Positions 63,501-64,000 of a DNA stretch of 64,000 bases are shown piece by piece. The stretch spans positions 744,001 to 808,000 of the forward strand of contig NZ_SDPW01000001.1 in NCBI RefSeq assembly GCF_004135645.1, written 5' to 3'. The DNA comes from Senegalimassilia faecalis (lineage in GTDB: Bacteria > Actinomycetota > Coriobacteriia > Coriobacteriales > Eggerthellaceae). The position numbers and the translations under genes were made by a program. The notes under the pieces were generated by a model. It had not been told where the DNA came from, did not search any database, and worked only from the letters and a program-made list of their open reading frames with translations. Numbering within the stretch: position 1 is the stretch's first letter; each line of letters begins with the position of its first letter.

Positions 63501-64000
63501 CACCGTCAGCTCCGTGATCCTCGTAGACGCAAACGCGCTGCCGCCAAGGTACTTCAGCCCCTCGTTGAGCTGCACGGACGTGATGCCCGAGGCAAGGCCG
63601 AACGCGCCATCGCCGATGGTCTTCACGCCAGATGGCATAACGATTTCTCCGGAAAGCGCCGTGCCGCTAAACGCGTTTGAGCCGATTTCCTGCAGCTGCG
63701 ACGGCAGGCCCTTCGTTTCGCCGTCCTGCGCACCTTCCACATCGGCAAGTTTCAGCTCGCCCAAGCCCAGGCACGCCATAAACGCGCCGTCGCCGATTTT
63801 CGTGACGTTGTCGGACACGGTCACGTCGTAAGCCTGCGGGCTCGACGAAAGCGCATCGCTGGGGATAACCGTTGCACCGCCGAAGTCGACCACCTGCACC
63901 GTGGTGCTGGACAGAACGCCCGCGCCCAGTTTCTCCACGGACTTCGGGAACTTCACTTCCTTGAGCTTCAGGTTGTTGTAGAACGCCTGCTCGCCCACTT
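60594..64000 (-). CDS. sortase-anchored BspA-type leucine-rich-repeat surface protein, 5' end outside the window
   Basis: At least 1,135 residues are present; the N-terminus and signal peptide lie beyond the window. Order: BspA/LRR_5 repeats (for example IGDGAFGLASGITSVQLNEG, IGSNAFSGTALSGEIVMPSG) over about 600 residues, then a spacer and three Ig-like beta modules (LTYQWFCDGVAVEGAN twice in near-identical form). A FIVAR-like helical module (NKGIEHAKQAIEGLNESDY) and a Pro/Asp/Gly/Ser-rich wall-spanning segment follow. Last come the sorting signal LSQTGD, a hydrophobic helix and RKRNN. LSQTG is a variant of LPXTG. Predicted cell-wall adhesin. Confidence 0.92.
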   Translation of the reverse strand, partial: VGEQAFYNNLKLKEVKFPKSVEKLGAGVLSSTTVQVVDFGGATVIPSDALSSSPQAYDVTVSDNVTKIGDGAFMACLGLGELKLADVEGAQDGETKGLPSQLQEIGSNAFSGTALSGEIVMPSGVKTIGDGAFGLASGITSVQLNEGLKYLGGSAFASTRITELTVPDSVNSVGEGVFASMGSLSTINLNANIPDGALVKGFVGDTSLLHINIPKDCKHYSVKDDVLFNKDGSQLITYPLGVSGSYAVPEGVTEICDYAFYQGAETEVTFPSTLKSAGEYSFCEGKLAGSVVLPDGMETVGHGSFMNLAITSANIGGAISLGGSAFYSCTSLTDVDLRTDLNRLQSVGNQCFGLSSAIQAIIMPDSLTTLGEGAFSNISALKKVHIGAGLTGNISMFVTGANELSELTVSEDNPVYSADYNVLYGNMEYSNGEKDGYGNTLLSGKHLILSLPTNDFEEYEVAPGTVEIDAQAFRNNANLKKVVLPEGLRQLDTGAFNNCTSLTDINFPNSLEHVDGLYSVPLDVADFGPNVSYISDSAFMGDMPNHLILRGMTGSGAFEDSMDFTDDGFMASAYFGPGVKKARFNNVALQTIVLSSTVEAFSIAGTAFGGDTAEETAERVNQVYVYAGSEEVAQLAKDSLSAEFEDMKEAMFAWWGQLPADFDIDAWTASHIKLYTPLAVELTNAAPTVPGATVQVTATAVGGVDGQKQFRFFQQNADGSETLLSDWSDASAINWQVPADGTNLRAEVRDATMLTAGDVIGEVSAPVLVRDLDTAPVTVVEGGQAPVLAVVGSAAAGEQLTYQWFCDGVAVEGANQASFEPDVLSGEHTYYVVLTSSANGASAMVKSSEVVVRGVAPAVAPEFAAQLPELTETTVGKPVSLTAVATSADGGVLTYQWFCDGAAIEGATDATYTVDATEAGKHAYSVEITNTLGVANNAASVRSGDAVVEVKADKSALNKGIEHAKQAIEGLNESDYTPESWKAMVDALANAEKVASDENATQADVDAAVKTLQEAGHGLEKAASPDQPGKDDPAKPGDGDDQPGKDDGSGDQGGNNGGGAGDAGNGSDNGSASGNAAGSGSPGAASGNSATAASGKLSQTGDMAPVAPIVGGGLIAALGAIISAAALRLRKRNN

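Overview
The window is high-GC DNA with the gene content and style of an anaerobic gut actinobacterium of class Coriobacteriia, most likely family Eggerthellaceae. Supporting evidence: flavoprotein and molybdenum-reductase modules with Tat signals, TorD/NapG/NapH-type respiratory genes, HypA/HypB, type III glutamine synthetase, Cna-B and BspA-type surface proteins, and strong AAGGAGG-like ribosome binding sites. The genus cannot be fixed from the sequence alone.

Left part (1-24 kb): on the minus strand, groES and the 5' part of groEL sit behind a CIRCE operator. They are followed by a NarL-type two-component pair, a Tat-exported flavoprotein reductase, nadE, a decayed Cna-B surface protein, hypB and hypA, tatC and tatA/B, an amidohydrolase with a small membrane protein, an OmpR-type two-component pair, and a four-cluster ferredoxin protein. 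A plus-strand operon (17.6-21.1 kb) carries a putative winged-helix protein, a TorD chaperone, NapG and NapH, but no catalytic subunit. A UvrD-like ATPase and an ArsC-like protein follow.

Middle part (24-38 kb): this is an accessory region full of debris. It holds a DUF4143 AAA ATPase behind three identical-pitch palindromic operators, a nonsense- and deletion-damaged Mo-reductase, a LuxR C-terminal remnant, a second DUF4143 remnant with the same operators, an IS3 end, and two copies of a 146-bp element with terminal inverted repeats. Embedded in it is the most interesting system: nucleotidyltransferase, peptide-type ABC exporter, S26-like peptidase, PqqD-like protein, HPr-kinase-like protein and a Ser/Gly-rich membrane-anchored protein. 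A 39-residue peptide whose leader has the YxxP motif of lasso-peptide leaders lies next to them. Lasso cyclase and B2 protease are not visible, so this looks like a lasso-related but different peptide-maturation system. Directly upstream on the same strand lies a large beta-helix adhesin gene broken by a run of ten G, consistent with phase variation in the OFF phase.

Right part (38-64 kb): mostly housekeeping genes: dtd, glutamine synthetase III, rplM-rpsI, metA (acetyltransferase type by its key residue), pyrE, hom, lysA, a MoaE-like gene, full-length purL, purC, and a second OmpR-type pair. A Tat-motif protein with an Arg-rich N-terminus, a YbaN-like membrane protein and a partial sortase-anchored leucine-rich-repeat protein follow. 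Three copies of a 160-220 nt structured repeat with compensatory stem changes lie directly after the stop codons of hom, lysA and purC.

No rRNA, tRNA or CRISPR array was recognised.
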